This document shows, piece by piece, positions 17,848-27,265 of a stretch of 64,000 bases of DNA. The stretch is taken from positions 496,001-560,000 of the forward strand of contig CAWHGF010000007.1 in NCBI GenBank assembly GCA_963828825.1, written 5' to 3'. The notes beneath the pieces are model-generated. The model was not told the DNA's origin. It saw only the letters and a program-made list of their open reading frames with translations, and did no database searches. Position numbers and translations under genes: made by a program. Within the stretch, counting starts at the first letter, position 1; each line of letters opens with the position of its first letter. Origin of the DNA: Bog-473 sp963828825. GTDB taxonomy: Bacteria > Actinomycetota > Acidimicrobiia > Acidimicrobiales > RAAP-2.

Positions 17848-18269
17848 CGCTCAACAGCCATCTATCGCCCACTGACCACCTTGAGGACTGCGGTCCACTG
17901 GCTCCTCAGAGAGGGCAGGCTGGATATCGGCCTCACGATCGAGTACGGGCTAAACGGGTCCCGAGGTCGACCTCACTCGGAGGCGGTGATCAGAGCAAGT
18001 AGTGCGCAACTCAAGGTGCCCCTCGGCACCGCTGTGGGGGTGGATTGACCTACCGCCTGGCACGTGTGGGCAAATCACCGCTCGGCCGATCTCGAGGCCG
18101 AGGTCGGCGATGACATCTTCGGGCTGTGCCCGTGCGGATGTGGGCGGGTGTGAGGACGTTGAAGACGGCCGCCTCACCGATGGGCTCGGCGACCTCACCG
18201 TGGCAGTCTTAGGGCGTCTGCACTACGTCAACCGCGCGCACTTGTCCCAAGATGGCCCCGGATTGCAGA
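17848..18269. other. Intergenic region, no gene recognised
   Basis: About 420 nt upstream of the DAC-like gene and downstream of the DUF1059 gene (both reverse strand). Frames in both directions are short or of low quality. It probably holds the promoter of the DAC-like gene. Confidence 0.5.
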
Positions 18270-18506
18270 TCACTCTGAAGGAAGATCGGCAAATCCACGT
18301 TTGGCCTGCTTGTACCATCCCATCCCTGAAATGGGGTGCTTCCATCTCCCCTTCATTTCCTTCAGGGCACCTTCATGGGTTTCATCCCCTCCCGCAACCA
18401 TTTCCTTCAAATGGCTGTCTTGAGCCTTTATCACCTCATCAGCGGTTTCTCCGCGGTGCGGGAAGTCACATGGGCCACCCAATTGTTTGCAGGTCATTGT
18501 CTTCAT
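18270..18506 (-). CDS. DUF1059 small protein
   Basis: 78 residues from ATG 18506 with AAAGGAA just upstream. 'MKTMTCKQLGGPCDFPHRGE' is the DUF1059 signature: an early Cys-Lys-x-Leu-Gly-Gly-x-Cys pair, then a helical segment with 'KAQDSHLKEM'. These proteins are widespread in bacteria and archaea, function unknown; the paired cysteines and a His suggest metal or redox chemistry. It is a single gene, with no operon partner nearby. Confidence 0.88.
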   Translation of the reverse strand: MKTMTCKQLGGPCDFPHRGETADEVIKAQDSHLKEMVAGGDETHEGALKEMKGRWKHPISGMGWYKQAKRGFADLPSE

Positions 18507-18778
18507 CAGTCTCGGTTCCTTTCAAGAATCGGCCACAAATCGACCACGTGCGCGACGTCGGCGCTGCCTTCTCCACCACAACCCGCTCGTCCCTTGGAGT
18601 CCTCCTCGACGTTGCACCATGCGATGAGCCTACGAACAGTGGCCCGGGGTGTACTTCTCCGATCCTGATGACGTATGCCGGTCGATGGATGTGACAAACG
18701 AGCGTGCCGGTCACGATCCGGGGCGGCACACCTCACGAGCCTGACCACGATGGGCCTTGGAGTACCGAGTGCTGTCCA

Positions 18779-20017
18779 TTAGGACGCACTCGCATTCTCC
18801 AGCACGAGGGCGACCCCCTGGCCTGATCCGACACAGACGCCAAGGACGCCGTAGCGAACCTGCCGCACATTTAGTTCGGTGGCCAGTGTGAGGACGTAGC
18901 GGGTGCCCGATGACCCGAAAGGATGGCCGATGGCGACCGCGCCGCCGTTGGGGTTGAGGCGATCGTCGGGCACCACGAAGCCATCCAGCTGGTGCGCCAG
19001 CTCGCGCAGGACGCCAAGGGCCTGGGCCGCGAAGGCCTCGTGCACCTCCCACACATCGACCTCCGCCGGCGTCATTCGGGCTCGTTGGAGTGCCTTGGCG
19101 ATCGCGAATGCCGGTGCGATCCCCATGAACTGGGGATCGAGGGCGTACGTCGCCGAAGCCACCACCCGCGCAAGCGGAGTCAGCTCGAGGGACTGGGCGG
19201 CCTCCTCGGAGGCCAGGAGGACGGCCGAGGCACCATCACTGAGTGGTGATGAGTTTCCGGCGGTCATCTGCGTGGTGTTGGGTTGGGGTGGCAGTGCGGC
19301 CAACTGCTCGGCCGTGGTGTCGCCTCTGATCGTCTCGTCGTGCTCGAAGGTCCGCCCCGCCGTCTTCTTGGTGCCGGGGATCTCGACCGGATGAATCTCG
19401 GCGGCGAACCGACCCGAATCGCGGGCCGCGGCGGCGTGGTGGTGGGAGCGCAACGCGAAGGCGTCGATCTCCTCGCGGCTCAGGTGGTAGCGGTCGGCCA
19501 CGTTCTGCGCCGTCTTGATCATCTCGACATAGGCATTGCGGGCCAGCAGGACCGGGTTCGGCGGCCCGCCGGCCCCCGCCCACATGGTGTCCAGTAGCAG
19601 GACCGGTCCTCGCGGGCTGAACGGAGCGTCACCCTTCATGTTGGCCCAGCCCGAGCGCGACATGGATTCGACCCCGGCGGCCAGTCCGACCTCGAGCTCG
19701 CCGCTGCGGATGGCATGGGCGATGGAGATGGCGCCAGTGAGTGACGAGGCGCAGAAGCGGTTGACGGTGACCGCGGGCACAGAGTCGGGGAAGCCCGCGG
19801 CCAACGCACCCCAGCGTGCGATATCCCCCATGCCTTCGTGGGCCACGTTGACACAGCCGGCCGTGATGTCCTCGACCCGATCGAGCGGGACCGCAACGCG
19901 CTCGCAGGCCGCCACCATCGTCTGGCCCAGGAGGTCGTCGGTCCGCAAGTGCGAGAGGGAACCCCCGTAGCGACCGACAGGAGTCCGCACGCCGCCGAGG
20001 ACGAAGGCGTCGGTCAC
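18779..20017 (-). CDS. Acetyl-CoA C-acetyltransferase (thiolase)
   Basis: 412 residues from GTG 20017, overlapping the OsmC gene stop by 4 nt. The acyl-accepting cysteine is C89 in 'VNRFCASSL'; 'NPNGGAVAIGHPFGSSG' supplies the catalytic His. The second-site motif normally CxGGGxG reads 'CVGSGQG', a small deviation that keeps the Cys. Thiolases condense or cleave acyl-CoA in beta-oxidation or acetoacetyl-CoA formation. Its length and motifs are complete, so it should be active. The operon partner is an OsmC-type peroxidase, an unusual pairing. Confidence 0.92.
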   Translation of the reverse strand: MTDAFVLGGVRTPVGRYGGSLSHLRTDDLLGQTMVAACERVAVPLDRVEDITAGCVNVAHEGMGDIARWGALAAGFPDSVPAVTVNRFCASSLTGAISIAHAIRSGELEVGLAAGVESMSRSGWANMKGDAPFSPRGPVLLLDTMWAGAGGPPNPVLLARNAYVEMIKTAQNVADRYHLSREEIDAFALRSHHHAAAARDSGRFAAEIHPVEIPGTKKTAGRTFEHDETIRGDTTAEQLAALPPQPNTTQMTAGNSSPLSDGASAVLLASEEAAQSLELTPLARVVASATYALDPQFMGIAPAFAIAKALQRARMTPAEVDVWEVHEAFAAQALGVLRELAHQLDGFVVPDDRLNPNGGAVAIGHPFGSSGTRYVLTLATELNVRQVRYGVLGVCVGSGQGVALVLENASAS

Positions 20018-20439
20018 GACGCGAGCGTCGCGTCAAGGGTGATCTCGGGGACACCGGCAAGGGCACGGCTCACCGGGCAACCCTCCTTGGCTTTCCGAGC
20101 GTGCTCGGCAAAGGCCGCCTGATCGATACCGGGTACCCTTCCGACCGTCACCAGATCGATCTTGGTGATGGTCGGAGCTCCCTCAACGGGGCGCAAGGTG
20201 ACCGTCGCGTCGGTGTGCACCGAATCGGGGGGACTGCCGGCCTGGGCCAGGATGTTGGAGAGCGCCATGGAGAAGCAGGCCGCATGGGCGGCCGCGATCA
20301 ATTGCTCGGGGTTCGAGCCCGGTCCGTCCTCGAAGCGGGACTTGTAGGTGTACCCCCCGCTGATCGTGTCACCGGCCGTGAACGTCCCGGTGCCCGTGGG
20401 CACATCGCCCTTCCACTCCGCGCTGCCCTTTGCCGGCAT
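20014..20439 (-). CDS. OsmC-family peroxidase
   Basis: 141 residues. ATG 20439 is chosen because AAGGAGG lies immediately upstream. The redox pair is C55 in 'AHAACFSMAL' and C121 in 'EGCPVSRAL'. 'SNPEQLIAAAHAACF' is the OsmC-type helix, distinct from the Ohr gene at 14476. It reduces hydroperoxides. It is the first gene of a two-gene unit with thiolase (4-nt overlap). Confidence 0.9.
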   Translation of the reverse strand: MPAKGSAEWKGDVPTGTGTFTAGDTISGGYTYKSRFEDGPGSNPEQLIAAAHAACFSMALSNILAQAGSPPDSVHTDATVTLRPVEGAPTITKIDLVTVGRVPGIDQAAFAEHARKAKEGCPVSRALAGVPEITLDATLAS

Positions 20440-20798
20440 ATCTGCCTCCTTGGTTGTTGCCGAGATGGTTTCGGTTCTAGTCGGCGCTGGAGAGATTCGA
20501 TGCGGCCCGACACGGGACTCCCCCAGGAGGCGAGAGTCGCCCTCGGCTCGGTCGAGCAACGCATGAGCGGCCAAAACTGCAGGACCGATCTGCGCCAACC
20601 CGGTCAATCCGACCTGTCGACCTCTTTGTGCCGGCCGAAGGGCTCCTTGGCGATCCGCATTTGGCAATCTATTTCGGTGTACCGAAGAGGAAGAAGGACG
20701 AACCCGGTGAACGTGGGATGTCGAGTTGTCAGGGACAACTGAGGTTCACCCGGCAGCTAGCCTGACGAGCCGACCCCCCGGATGATGCGGAACCAACA
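20440..20798. other. Divergent intergenic region
   Basis: 359 nt between the reverse-strand OsmC-thiolase unit and the forward-strand DsbA-like gene; it should contain both promoters. No clear coding frame or operator was recognised. The only short frames are antisense or weak. Confidence 0.5.
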
Positions 20799-21353
20799 AT
20801 GAACTCGACTGACCCAGTTGCGACGCCGTCAGGTCATACCCCTGAGGGCGGAGTCCTTGTTGGCAACGCCAGTGCGAGTCAGGGCATGGTTCTCTTTGAG
20901 GATCCACAGTGCCCTTACTGTCGACAGTTTGAAGAGCTCAACGGACCTCTCATCACAGCCGCTTTGGACGCTGGTGAACTTGCCGTCGAATATCGCATGC
21001 GCTGCTTCCTCGGCCCAGAGTCGTTAAGAGCAGACAACGCTCTCGCACTCGCCGCCGAGGCCGGTCGCTTTGACGAGCTGCGCCAAGCACTCTTTGCAGC
21101 ACAGCCGCCGGAGGGGTCGGGAGGATTCACGACCGAGGACCTATTACGTCTGGGTGCACACCAAGGACTGACCGGTTCGGACTTCGTCTCGGGCGTGCGA
21201 ACAGCCCGGTATGAAAAGTGGGTGCTGAGGCGTGAAGCCGTCTACCAAGCGGAGGATCCGCAGGGAACCCCCGCCGCGTGGCTAAACGGCGATCCGCTCG
21301 ACTCGAGGGTGCTCTTCGACAGGCCCGAGTTCGAGAGCCGACTTCGCGTCTAG
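20799..21353 (+). CDS. DsbA-like thioredoxin-fold protein
   Basis: 184 residues from ATG 20799. The active site is C38-P-Y-C41 in 'LFEDPQCPYCRQFE', followed by a helical insertion and 'DPQGTPAAWLNG' carrying the cis-Pro region. No signal peptide or membrane anchor is visible, unlike most actinobacterial relatives, so it may act in the cytoplasm or the annotated start may miss an export signal. Likely a thiol-disulfide oxidoreductase. Confidence 0.85.
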   Translation: MNSTDPVATPSGHTPEGGVLVGNASASQGMVLFEDPQCPYCRQFEELNGPLITAALDAGELAVEYRMRCFLGPESLRADNALALAAEAGRFDELRQALFAAQPPEGSGGFTTEDLLRLGAHQGLTGSDFVSGVRTARYEKWVLRREAVYQAEDPQGTPAAWLNGDPLDSRVLFDRPEFESRLRV

Positions 21354-21483
21354 AGGCATCGCAACGGCAAATGGCGATCGGTTCCCCTCTGCTTGTGCTT
21401 GAAACCTCCGCACGCCGTCGATTGCTGGCCAGATGAGGACGATGTCGACAACCTTGGGAGCCGTCTCTGTTCGGTGGGATGGG

Positions 21484-21957
21484 TCATCCGACGAGGTAGA
21501 CCTCGTAGATCACGCCTCCGGATTGGCGTCCCGCGACACTGATGAACACTCCCTTGTTCAGCCAATCGAGATCGTGGCCCGCTGTCTCGATCTGGGTCGA
21601 CGTGCGGAACACGTATTCACTCGCGTCGACATCCTCACCGCGACCAAGGCGAGCGAGAACCTCCGCGCTGCCGTGGCGCACCCCGTGCGAACGGACATAC
21701 AGCACATCACCGTGATCGGTCTGCAGTGTGTAGCGGATATCTCCCAGCGCTGTTCCGTCTGGCAGGACGATCTGCCAATCCGCACTGGACCCCGGAACGA
21801 GCGTGCCGTTGAGTTCAGGCCCGGCGAATGTGCCACCGGTCAGGGGGACGATTCGCCGTCGCCCCTGCGCCACGTTCCCCACATCGAGGGCCTCGCCCAA
21901 GCTTGCCTCCAAACGGAAGATCTTCGTCAGGCGAGGTTCGGGAAGCCGATTGCTCAT
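21484..21957 (-). CDS. DUF3237 family protein
   Basis: 157 residues from ATG 21957 (AGGAG six nt upstream). The sequence 'IFRLEASLGEALDVGNVAQG', then 'GGTFAGPELNGTLVPGSSADW' and 'DIRYTLQTDHGDVLYVRSHG' are the conserved blocks of this single-domain beta-barrel family. Function is unknown; homologues are common in actinobacteria and proteobacteria near catabolic genes. Confidence 0.85.
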   Translation of the reverse strand: MSNRLPEPRLTKIFRLEASLGEALDVGNVAQGRRRIVPLTGGTFAGPELNGTLVPGSSADWQIVLPDGTALGDIRYTLQTDHGDVLYVRSHGVRHGSAEVLARLGRGEDVDASEYVFRTSTQIETAGHDLDWLNKGVFISVAGRQSGGVIYEVYLVG

Positions 21958-22262
21958 CATGCACTCCTGTTGGGGGCCGTTCGGCGTGGTGGTGCAGGGC
22001 ATTGGAACCGAAACACCGAGTTTATTGACGCTCCGACGTGACTCGGACCGTTTCGCCATCCTTGAGAGATCGGATCGGACGATCCGCTGGGCCGCTCAAG
22101 TCCGTGCTGTGTGCGGGTCGACGGAGCTGTCCACCGAGTCCGCCCACGGTCCCTCGCATGCCGGAAATGGATGGACATTCGGATGGACAAGAGCCACTCT
22201 TACCGGGCTGGGTATCGCGGCGCCGGACGCGAGAATGACACCCGATCCTTGGGAGGCGATGA

Positions 22263-22886
22263 GTGATTCGAGCCATCATGTTCGACTTCGGCGGGGTGAT
22301 CTCGTCGAGCCCGTTCGAGGCGTTCGCCCACCTCGAGACGGAACGCGGGCTCCCGACTGATTTCATCCGCACGGTGAACGCCACCAATCGCGACGCCAAT
22401 GCGTGGGCGCAGCTCGAGCGAGGTGAGATCGATGTGGAGACGTTCGGCTCGCTGTGGTCGGCCGAGGCCCGGGCCCTGGGCCACGAATTGGACGGGCGGC
22501 TGGTGCTCGAACGTCTTGGCGGAGAAATTCGGCCGCAGATGGTCGCCGCCATCCGCGCCTGCGGGAGGGCCTACAAGACGGCCTGCCTTACCAACAACTT
22601 CACCCGGGCGGAGGCCGTGCCTTCGGCCGAGGTGACCACCATCTACGCGCTCTTCGATGCAGTCCTCGAGTCGCGCGTGCTGGGCGTGCGCAAACCAGAT
22701 CCGCGCTTCTACGAGCTCGCCTGCGAGGCCCTCAGCGTCCTGCCCGGCGAGTGCGTCTTCCTCGACGACCTGGGTGTGAACCTCAAGCCGGCTCAAGCGC
22801 TCGGCATGCACACCATCAAGGTGACCGACCCAGACGACGCCCTCGCCGAGCTCGAGGAACTACTCGGGCTCGCGCTCACCGCCTGA
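22263..22886 (+). CDS. HAD-superfamily phosphatase (HAD-IA, sEH N-domain-like)
   Basis: 207 residues from GTG 22263, with GGGAGGC upstream. Motif I is 'MFDFGGVISSS', where the nucleophile Asp is followed by Gly-Gly rather than the usual second Asp, as in the epoxide-hydrolase N-domain group. Motif II is 'CLTNNF', motif III the Lys in 'GVRKPDPRFYELAC', and motif IV 'VFLDDLGVNLKPAQALG'. The lack of the acid/base Asp in motif I is typical of that subgroup. Substrate unknown. Confidence 0.88.
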   Translation: MIRAIMFDFGGVISSSPFEAFAHLETERGLPTDFIRTVNATNRDANAWAQLERGEIDVETFGSLWSAEARALGHELDGRLVLERLGGEIRPQMVAAIRACGRAYKTACLTNNFTRAEAVPSAEVTTIYALFDAVLESRVLGVRKPDPRFYELACEALSVLPGECVFLDDLGVNLKPAQALGMHTIKVTDPDDALAELEELLGLALTA

Positions 22887-22986
22887 TGCTCGTCCGCCTC
22901 CACTCTGAGGCTGACAATCTGCAGCCCCAACGGGGTTCGACACCTGTCCATTCGAGCCGCCCCAATGGATGGACAAAGGGATGGAG

Positions 22987-23223
22987 CTACCCAGTGGACT
23001 CCTCATTCAGACTCTCGTGCCGCCAACCATCTTTGTATTCCGCATCATGTAACCGACGGACTTGGTGGGCGTAGTGGTCCAGACGATCGGCAGCGGTTTG
23101 AGCTTCGTGGTAGTCCTTTCCGTGGTCGCGCGCAGCGGTTTTCTGTTCGGCTCGCTTGCGAACGATACGGAGTTCCTCGTGGGCGTGCTCTACAATCTTC
23201 TCTAGAGTTTGCTCAAGGTTCAT
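22987..23223 (-). CDS. Small charged helical protein, unknown
   Basis: 78 residues from ATG 23223 with AGGAG about ten nt upstream. It is rich in Glu, His, Lys and Arg and probably a single long amphipathic helix ('EHAHEELRIVRKRAEQK', 'YHEAQTAADRLDHYAHQV'). Not recognised. The ribosome site and composition support it being real. Confidence 0.5.
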   Translation of the reverse strand: MNLEQTLEKIVEHAHEELRIVRKRAEQKTAARDHGKDYHEAQTAADRLDHYAHQVRRLHDAEYKDGWRHESLNEESTG

Positions 23224-23531
23224 CGTTCTCTATCTCCTCTGGAGTGTTGTTACTTCGTGGAAGGAGACATGCCGACCTCATCTGGTTCGGGGTTTGCCAA
23301 ACCATCATCGATCGGATGACCGAGCCCAGACTACGGGATCGGGCTCGCCGACGACCAGGGAGCTCGCACCACTGATCGCCGAAATCGAAGCGACCTGAAT
23401 CGAGGGCGCCGGTGCTGGCACCCCTGTCCGGCAATGACAACGTACAGTTCCTCGCCGCCGAAACGGCGCTGGCGACCCGGCACCGATCGCCAGCACGCTG
23501 TCAACTGGCGCCTCAGCGAGGTGGGTGTGTC

Positions 23532-23618
23532 GTGAACCTCGAGGCGGAGCTGTCGCAAATGGCTGAGGAAAACCCGGTCTACGACCAGGAGAGTCGCCAG
23601 GAGGACCAGCGTGACTGA
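23532..23618 (+). CDS. Putative 28-residue leader-like peptide
   Basis: GTG 23532 opens an acidic 28-codon frame ending at 23618, inside the next gene's start (8-nt overlap). It may be a small coupled gene or simply 5' sequence of the following frame. Support is weak. Confidence 0.2.
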   Translation: MNLEAELSQMAEENPVYDQESRQEDQRD

Positions 23619-23856
23619 ACCCGTAATATGCGAATACCCGTTTGACGACGATTGGGAGGCGATCCTGGTGAGCGACGAGAAGGACGACATCAAAACGGCA
23701 GCTTCGGAGCTCACCCACGCGGTGAGTGGACTGTTACGGGCCATTGATGCGGTCGGAGAGGACGGTGCGGCAGTCAAAGACATCCCCGACGAATTGCCCG
23801 AGGAACTTGACCGGCTGGTGGCTCGCCTCAACGCCGCTCGCGGATTCGACGATTGA
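23611..23856 (+). CDS. Small acidic protein, unknown
   Basis: 81 residues from GTG 23611, with AGGAGG at about 23598. Strongly acidic ('FDDDWEAILVSDEKDD', 'DIPDELPEELDRLV'), probably helical and cytoplasmic. Not recognised. It lies just ahead of the FtsH-type protease gene and could share its transcript. Confidence 0.5.
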   Translation: MTEPVICEYPFDDDWEAILVSDEKDDIKTAASELTHAVSGLLRAIDAVGEDGAAVKDIPDELPEELDRLVARLNAARGFDD

Positions 23857-23891
23857 CCGAGACACAGCGATAGCCGGTCCCAAGCGGCCAT

Positions 23892-25862
23892 GTGGAAGCT
23901 CCGCTACCGGCAATTGCGATCCCATCGGTAAACACAGATCACATCATCGTGCAGAGAACCCGCCATCTCACAGGATCCGCCAAGCCCGGCGAGCCGAACG
24001 ACCGACCGCGTGCACCCGCACCCCCTCCCCCACCACGGTGGCGGATGTGGCTGTTGCCAGCGGGCGTCGTCATCACGCTGATCCTGCTCTCCATCCCGCA
24101 CACGTCAAGTACGCCGACGAAGAACTTCAGCTACTCGAAGTTCGTGTCCGAGGTCGAAGCGGGCGACGTCCACACGGCATCAGTCAACCCAAGTGGCGCC
24201 ATCACCGGCACGTTGAAGGGCGGGGACGATTACACCAGCCAGATCCCGACGGCAATCACCGACACCCAGCTGGCACCGACGCTCAAGGCCCACGATGTAG
24301 ACGTCACCGGCGTCGGAGCGGGGTCCGACATCCTCGGGGACCTGCTTGCGTTCGTCCCCTTGCTGTTGTTCATTGCCTTCTTCATCTGGATGGGACGGCG
24401 AAGCGCCAGACAGCTCGCCGGGGGGATCATGGGCATCGGGGGTTCGAGGGCCAAGATTTACGACGAGGACAGGCCGACGACCCGGTTCAGCGACATCGCC
24501 GGTTACGAAGGGGCAAAGCGTGAGGTGGCAGAGGTGGTCGACTTCTTGAGCCATCCGGAGCGCTACACCCGGGCCGGCGCCATCGGCCCGCGGGGGGTGC
24601 TCATGGTGGGCCCACCGGGAACCGGCAAGACCCTCATGGCCCGCGCGGTGGCCGGCGAGGCCGGGGTGCCCTTCTTGGCCCTGACAGGGTCCAGTTTCGT
24701 CGAGCTCTTCGTCGGGGTGGGGGCCTCTCGGGTCCGCGACCTCTTCGCGGACGCCCGCAAGCGGGCTCCCTCGATCGTCTTCATCGACGAGATCGACGCC
24801 ATCGGCCAACGCCGCGGTGGGTCGATCGTCTCCAACGACGAACGCGAGCAGACCCTGAACCAGCTCTTGGCGGAGATGGACGGATTCGACCCCGGCACCG
24901 GGGTGGTGGTCATGGCCGCCACCAACCGGCCCGAAGTGCTCGATCCGGCACTGCTGCGACCGGGCCGCTTCGACCGCGAGGTCGAGATCCCGCTCCCCAA
25001 CCAGGCGGAACGTGCCGCCATCTTGAAGGTCCACGTCACAGGTAAGCATCTGGCCCCCGACGTCAACTTCGACGACGTGGCCCGAGCCACCCCGGGGTTC
25101 TCGGGGGCGGACCTGGCCAATCTCATCAACGAGGCGGCCATCGTGGCGGTGCGCGACGACCGGGACGTCATCTTCGCCCGGGATATCGACGAGGCCAGGG
25201 ATCGCATCCTGTTGGGCAGACGGGATGCCTCCAATGCCCTCCTGCCCGAGGAGAAGCACTCGGTAGCCGTGCACGAAGCCGGGCACGCCGTCGTCGCCTT
25301 CTTGTCCGAGCATGCCGACCCGGTGGCCAAGATCACGATCCTGCCGTCCGGCCGGGCCCTCGGGGTCACCGAACAGCTCCCGGTCGACGAGCGGCATCTG
25401 TATCCCGAGAGCTATCTCCTTGATTCCTTGGCGGTTCGCCTCGGTGGTCGGGCTTCTGAGAACCTGGTGATCGGTGAGGCCTCGACCGGAGCCGCCAACG
25501 ACCTCTCGGGTGCGACGCAGCTGGCCATCAAGATGGTCACGGAGTGGGGCCTCTCCCCCCGGCTGGGGCCCATCGGGTACGGATCGGACGGGCCGGCGTA
25601 CTTGAGCGGCCCCCAATTCGGCCAGGAACGTCCGTACGCCGAGGGCACTCAGGAGGTCATCGACCAAGAGGTGAGCCGCCTGCTCTCCGAGGCTGAGGAC
25701 AGAGCACGTGCGCTCCTGAGCGAGAACCGCGATGTCCTCGACGCCGTCGTTGCGGCGCTCCTCGAGAAGGAGACGATCTCTGGAGAGGCTCTGACTGAGA
25801 TCGTCAATCAGGTAAGGGGTGCCGGTAACGGAAGACGGGTTGGAGTCGTTACGCCCACGTAG
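23892..25862 (+). CDS. FtsH-type membrane AAA+ zinc metalloprotease
   Basis: 656 residues if GTG 23892 is the start; GTG 23949 is an alternative. After a Pro-rich N-terminus come two membrane segments ('MWLLPAGVVITLILLSIP' and 'LLAFVPLLLFIAFFIWMG') enclosing a short extracytoplasmic domain. The AAA module has Walker A 'GPPGTGKT' near 239-246, Walker B 'IVFIDEIDAIG', the pore loop 'FVELFVGVG' and the second region of homology 'ATNRPEVLDPALLRPGRFDR'. The protease zinc site is HEAGH at 461-465. All catalytic parts are intact. FtsH degrades unassembled membrane and regulatory proteins. It may be a second copy, since it is not beside the usual hpt or folate genes. Confidence 0.93.
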   Translation: MEAPLPAIAIPSVNTDHIIVQRTRHLTGSAKPGEPNDRPRAPAPPPPPRWRMWLLPAGVVITLILLSIPHTSSTPTKNFSYSKFVSEVEAGDVHTASVNPSGAITGTLKGGDDYTSQIPTAITDTQLAPTLKAHDVDVTGVGAGSDILGDLLAFVPLLLFIAFFIWMGRRSARQLAGGIMGIGGSRAKIYDEDRPTTRFSDIAGYEGAKREVAEVVDFLSHPERYTRAGAIGPRGVLMVGPPGTGKTLMARAVAGEAGVPFLALTGSSFVELFVGVGASRVRDLFADARKRAPSIVFIDEIDAIGQRRGGSIVSNDEREQTLNQLLAEMDGFDPGTGVVVMAATNRPEVLDPALLRPGRFDREVEIPLPNQAERAAILKVHVTGKHLAPDVNFDDVARATPGFSGADLANLINEAAIVAVRDDRDVIFARDIDEARDRILLGRRDASNALLPEEKHSVAVHEAGHAVVAFLSEHADPVAKITILPSGRALGVTEQLPVDERHLYPESYLLDSLAVRLGGRASENLVIGEASTGAANDLSGATQLAIKMVTEWGLSPRLGPIGYGSDGPAYLSGPQFGQERPYAEGTQEVIDQEVSRLLSEAEDRARALLSENRDVLDAVVAALLEKETISGEALTEIVNQVRGAGNGRRVGVVTPT

Positions 25863-26307
25863 TCGCGCAAGACAGCAGAATCCCTTGCGCTACTCGGCTT
25901 CAATGATCGACCGGAACTACCAAGAGGCGCCCAGGACCCGGTGGGCCTGCTGAACGCATAGCTCGAAGCCCTCAAGTGACGTGAGCAAGTCGGATGGGCG
26001 CACCGCGCAGTACACGACTTCACTACCCGAGCGCCGTACGGGACCCTCACACATAAGGCTGTGAGCCAATCCGAAATCCTCGACGAGCTCCCGACCATCA
26101 CACAGTGCGGCGGCTGCTACGCGGGTGTCGTAATCCTCTGCAACATTCGTATACCCGAACAAAGGCTTGCCGGTGCACGCACGTAACCTGCTCTCGTTTG
26201 AGCGGGTTCGTCCGCCGCTCGCGACGCTGGTGAGGACCGCTCGGCCCGCCTAGCCCGGTTACGCACCCGGGGGGTACTGTCCCGCCCACAAGGAGAGGAG
26301 GGGTCAG
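25863..26307. other. Intergenic region with one weak ORF
   Basis: 445 nt. 25917-26162 (-) gives an 81-residue frame from TTG containing 'AEDYDTRVAAAALCDGREL', without a recognised domain or strong ribosome site. The right end carries the leader of the enoyl-CoA hydratase gene. Confidence 0.45.
25917..26162 (-). CDS. Possible small hypothetical protein
   Basis: 81 residues from a TTG start. Composition is protein-like, with no atypical Arg/Pro runs, but no family is recognised. Confidence rests only on composition and on filling an otherwise empty gap. Confidence 0.3.
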   Translation of the reverse strand: MFGYTNVAEDYDTRVAAAALCDGRELVEDFGLAHSLMCEGPVRRSGSEVVYCAVRPSDLLTSLEGFELCVQQAHRVLGASW

Positions 26308-27156
26308 ATGGCCACCCACATGGACGCCTGGGCCCAGGCTGGTCTGATGTACGAACTGTCGGAGGGCGTCGCGTGGCTGCGCCTGAATCGGCCGCAACGG
26401 CGAAATGCCATGGACCACTATCCGGGCGGCCTGGGTCCTAACGGAATGGGTCTGCGCGACGCACTCTTGGAAGCCATCCGCGACACTACCGAGGACAAAG
26501 CGGTAAAGGTCGCAGTGATCACGGGCAATGGTTCGGTGTTCTCAGCTGGCGCAGACCTCAAGACTGAGGCGCTGGAGATCCCACGGGAGCGCAGGCGAAC
26601 TCCGACAGTGCCGCGCGACGATGGACTTCTCTATGGCTGGTACCGCCTGGTCGAGTCGATCTGGCGCAGTGAAACGCCATTCGTCGCCGCCGTCAACGGG
26701 CCTGCCATCGGGGCGGGATGTCAGCTCGCGTTGGCGTGCGATCTGATCTACGCGTCCGAGAGGGCAACTTTCTGGGAGATCTTCGCCCGTATCGGTCTCC
26801 CGCTCGAGGGCGGGGCGGCATGGTTGTTGACCAGGTCCCTCAGCCTTCCGCTGGCCAAAGAACTGGCCCTGCTGAGTGAGCCTTTGAGTGCCAAGCAGGC
26901 GTTCGAGTGGCGGCTGATCAATGGGTGCGTACCTGCCGAGCAGCTGGAGACGGTGGCCGCCGGTGTGGCACGGAAGTTGGCGACGCTGGAGTCACCTTCG
27001 ATGGGTCCGGCCGCGTCTGGAGAGAGTCGTGATGTGAGTGCCCGCCTGGGGCACATCAAGGGCCAGCTGAACGCGGCATGGGAACAATCGATGTGGCAGA
27101 CGTTTCGGGAAGAATCGGCCCTACTCAACATGCCGGCCGGCGATGTGTCGGAATAG
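26308..27156 (+). CDS. Enoyl-CoA hydratase/isomerase family protein
   Basis: 282 residues from ATG 26308, with AAGGAGAGGAGG just upstream. Crotonase features: oxyanion-hole strand 'GSVFSAGADLKT', and 'NGPAIGAGCQLALACDLIYA' with the second Gly pair; 'LPLEGGAAWLLTRSL' follows. The normal hydratase Glu pair is not obvious, so the exact reaction (hydration, isomerisation or C-C cleavage) cannot be named. Insert 'KTEALEIPRERRRTP' after the first motif is longer than usual. Confidence 0.88.
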   Translation: MATHMDAWAQAGLMYELSEGVAWLRLNRPQRRNAMDHYPGGLGPNGMGLRDALLEAIRDTTEDKAVKVAVITGNGSVFSAGADLKTEALEIPRERRRTPTVPRDDGLLYGWYRLVESIWRSETPFVAAVNGPAIGAGCQLALACDLIYASERATFWEIFARIGLPLEGGAAWLLTRSLSLPLAKELALLSEPLSAKQAFEWRLINGCVPAEQLETVAAGVARKLATLESPSMGPAASGESRDVSARLGHIKGQLNAAWEQSMWQTFREESALLNMPAGDVSE

Positions 27157-27265
27157 GCGAAGTGCAAGAAGGACAATTGGAGGGGCACGACGCTTGAGAA
27201 CCCTCGGTCTTACGATGCCCTCGGAAGCACCACTGTGACCGTCTCTCCCCGGGACGGCCGTGACG

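Noticed and set aside
22158..22985. Shared AATGGATGGACA on both sides of the HAD gene
   Set aside because: Only 12 bp with degenerate surroundings; not enough to claim terminal repeats of a mobile unit.
24180..25667. 495-codon minus-strand frame opposite the FtsH-type gene
   Set aside because: Codon-mirror artefact; sense strand has all AAA and zinc-site motifs.
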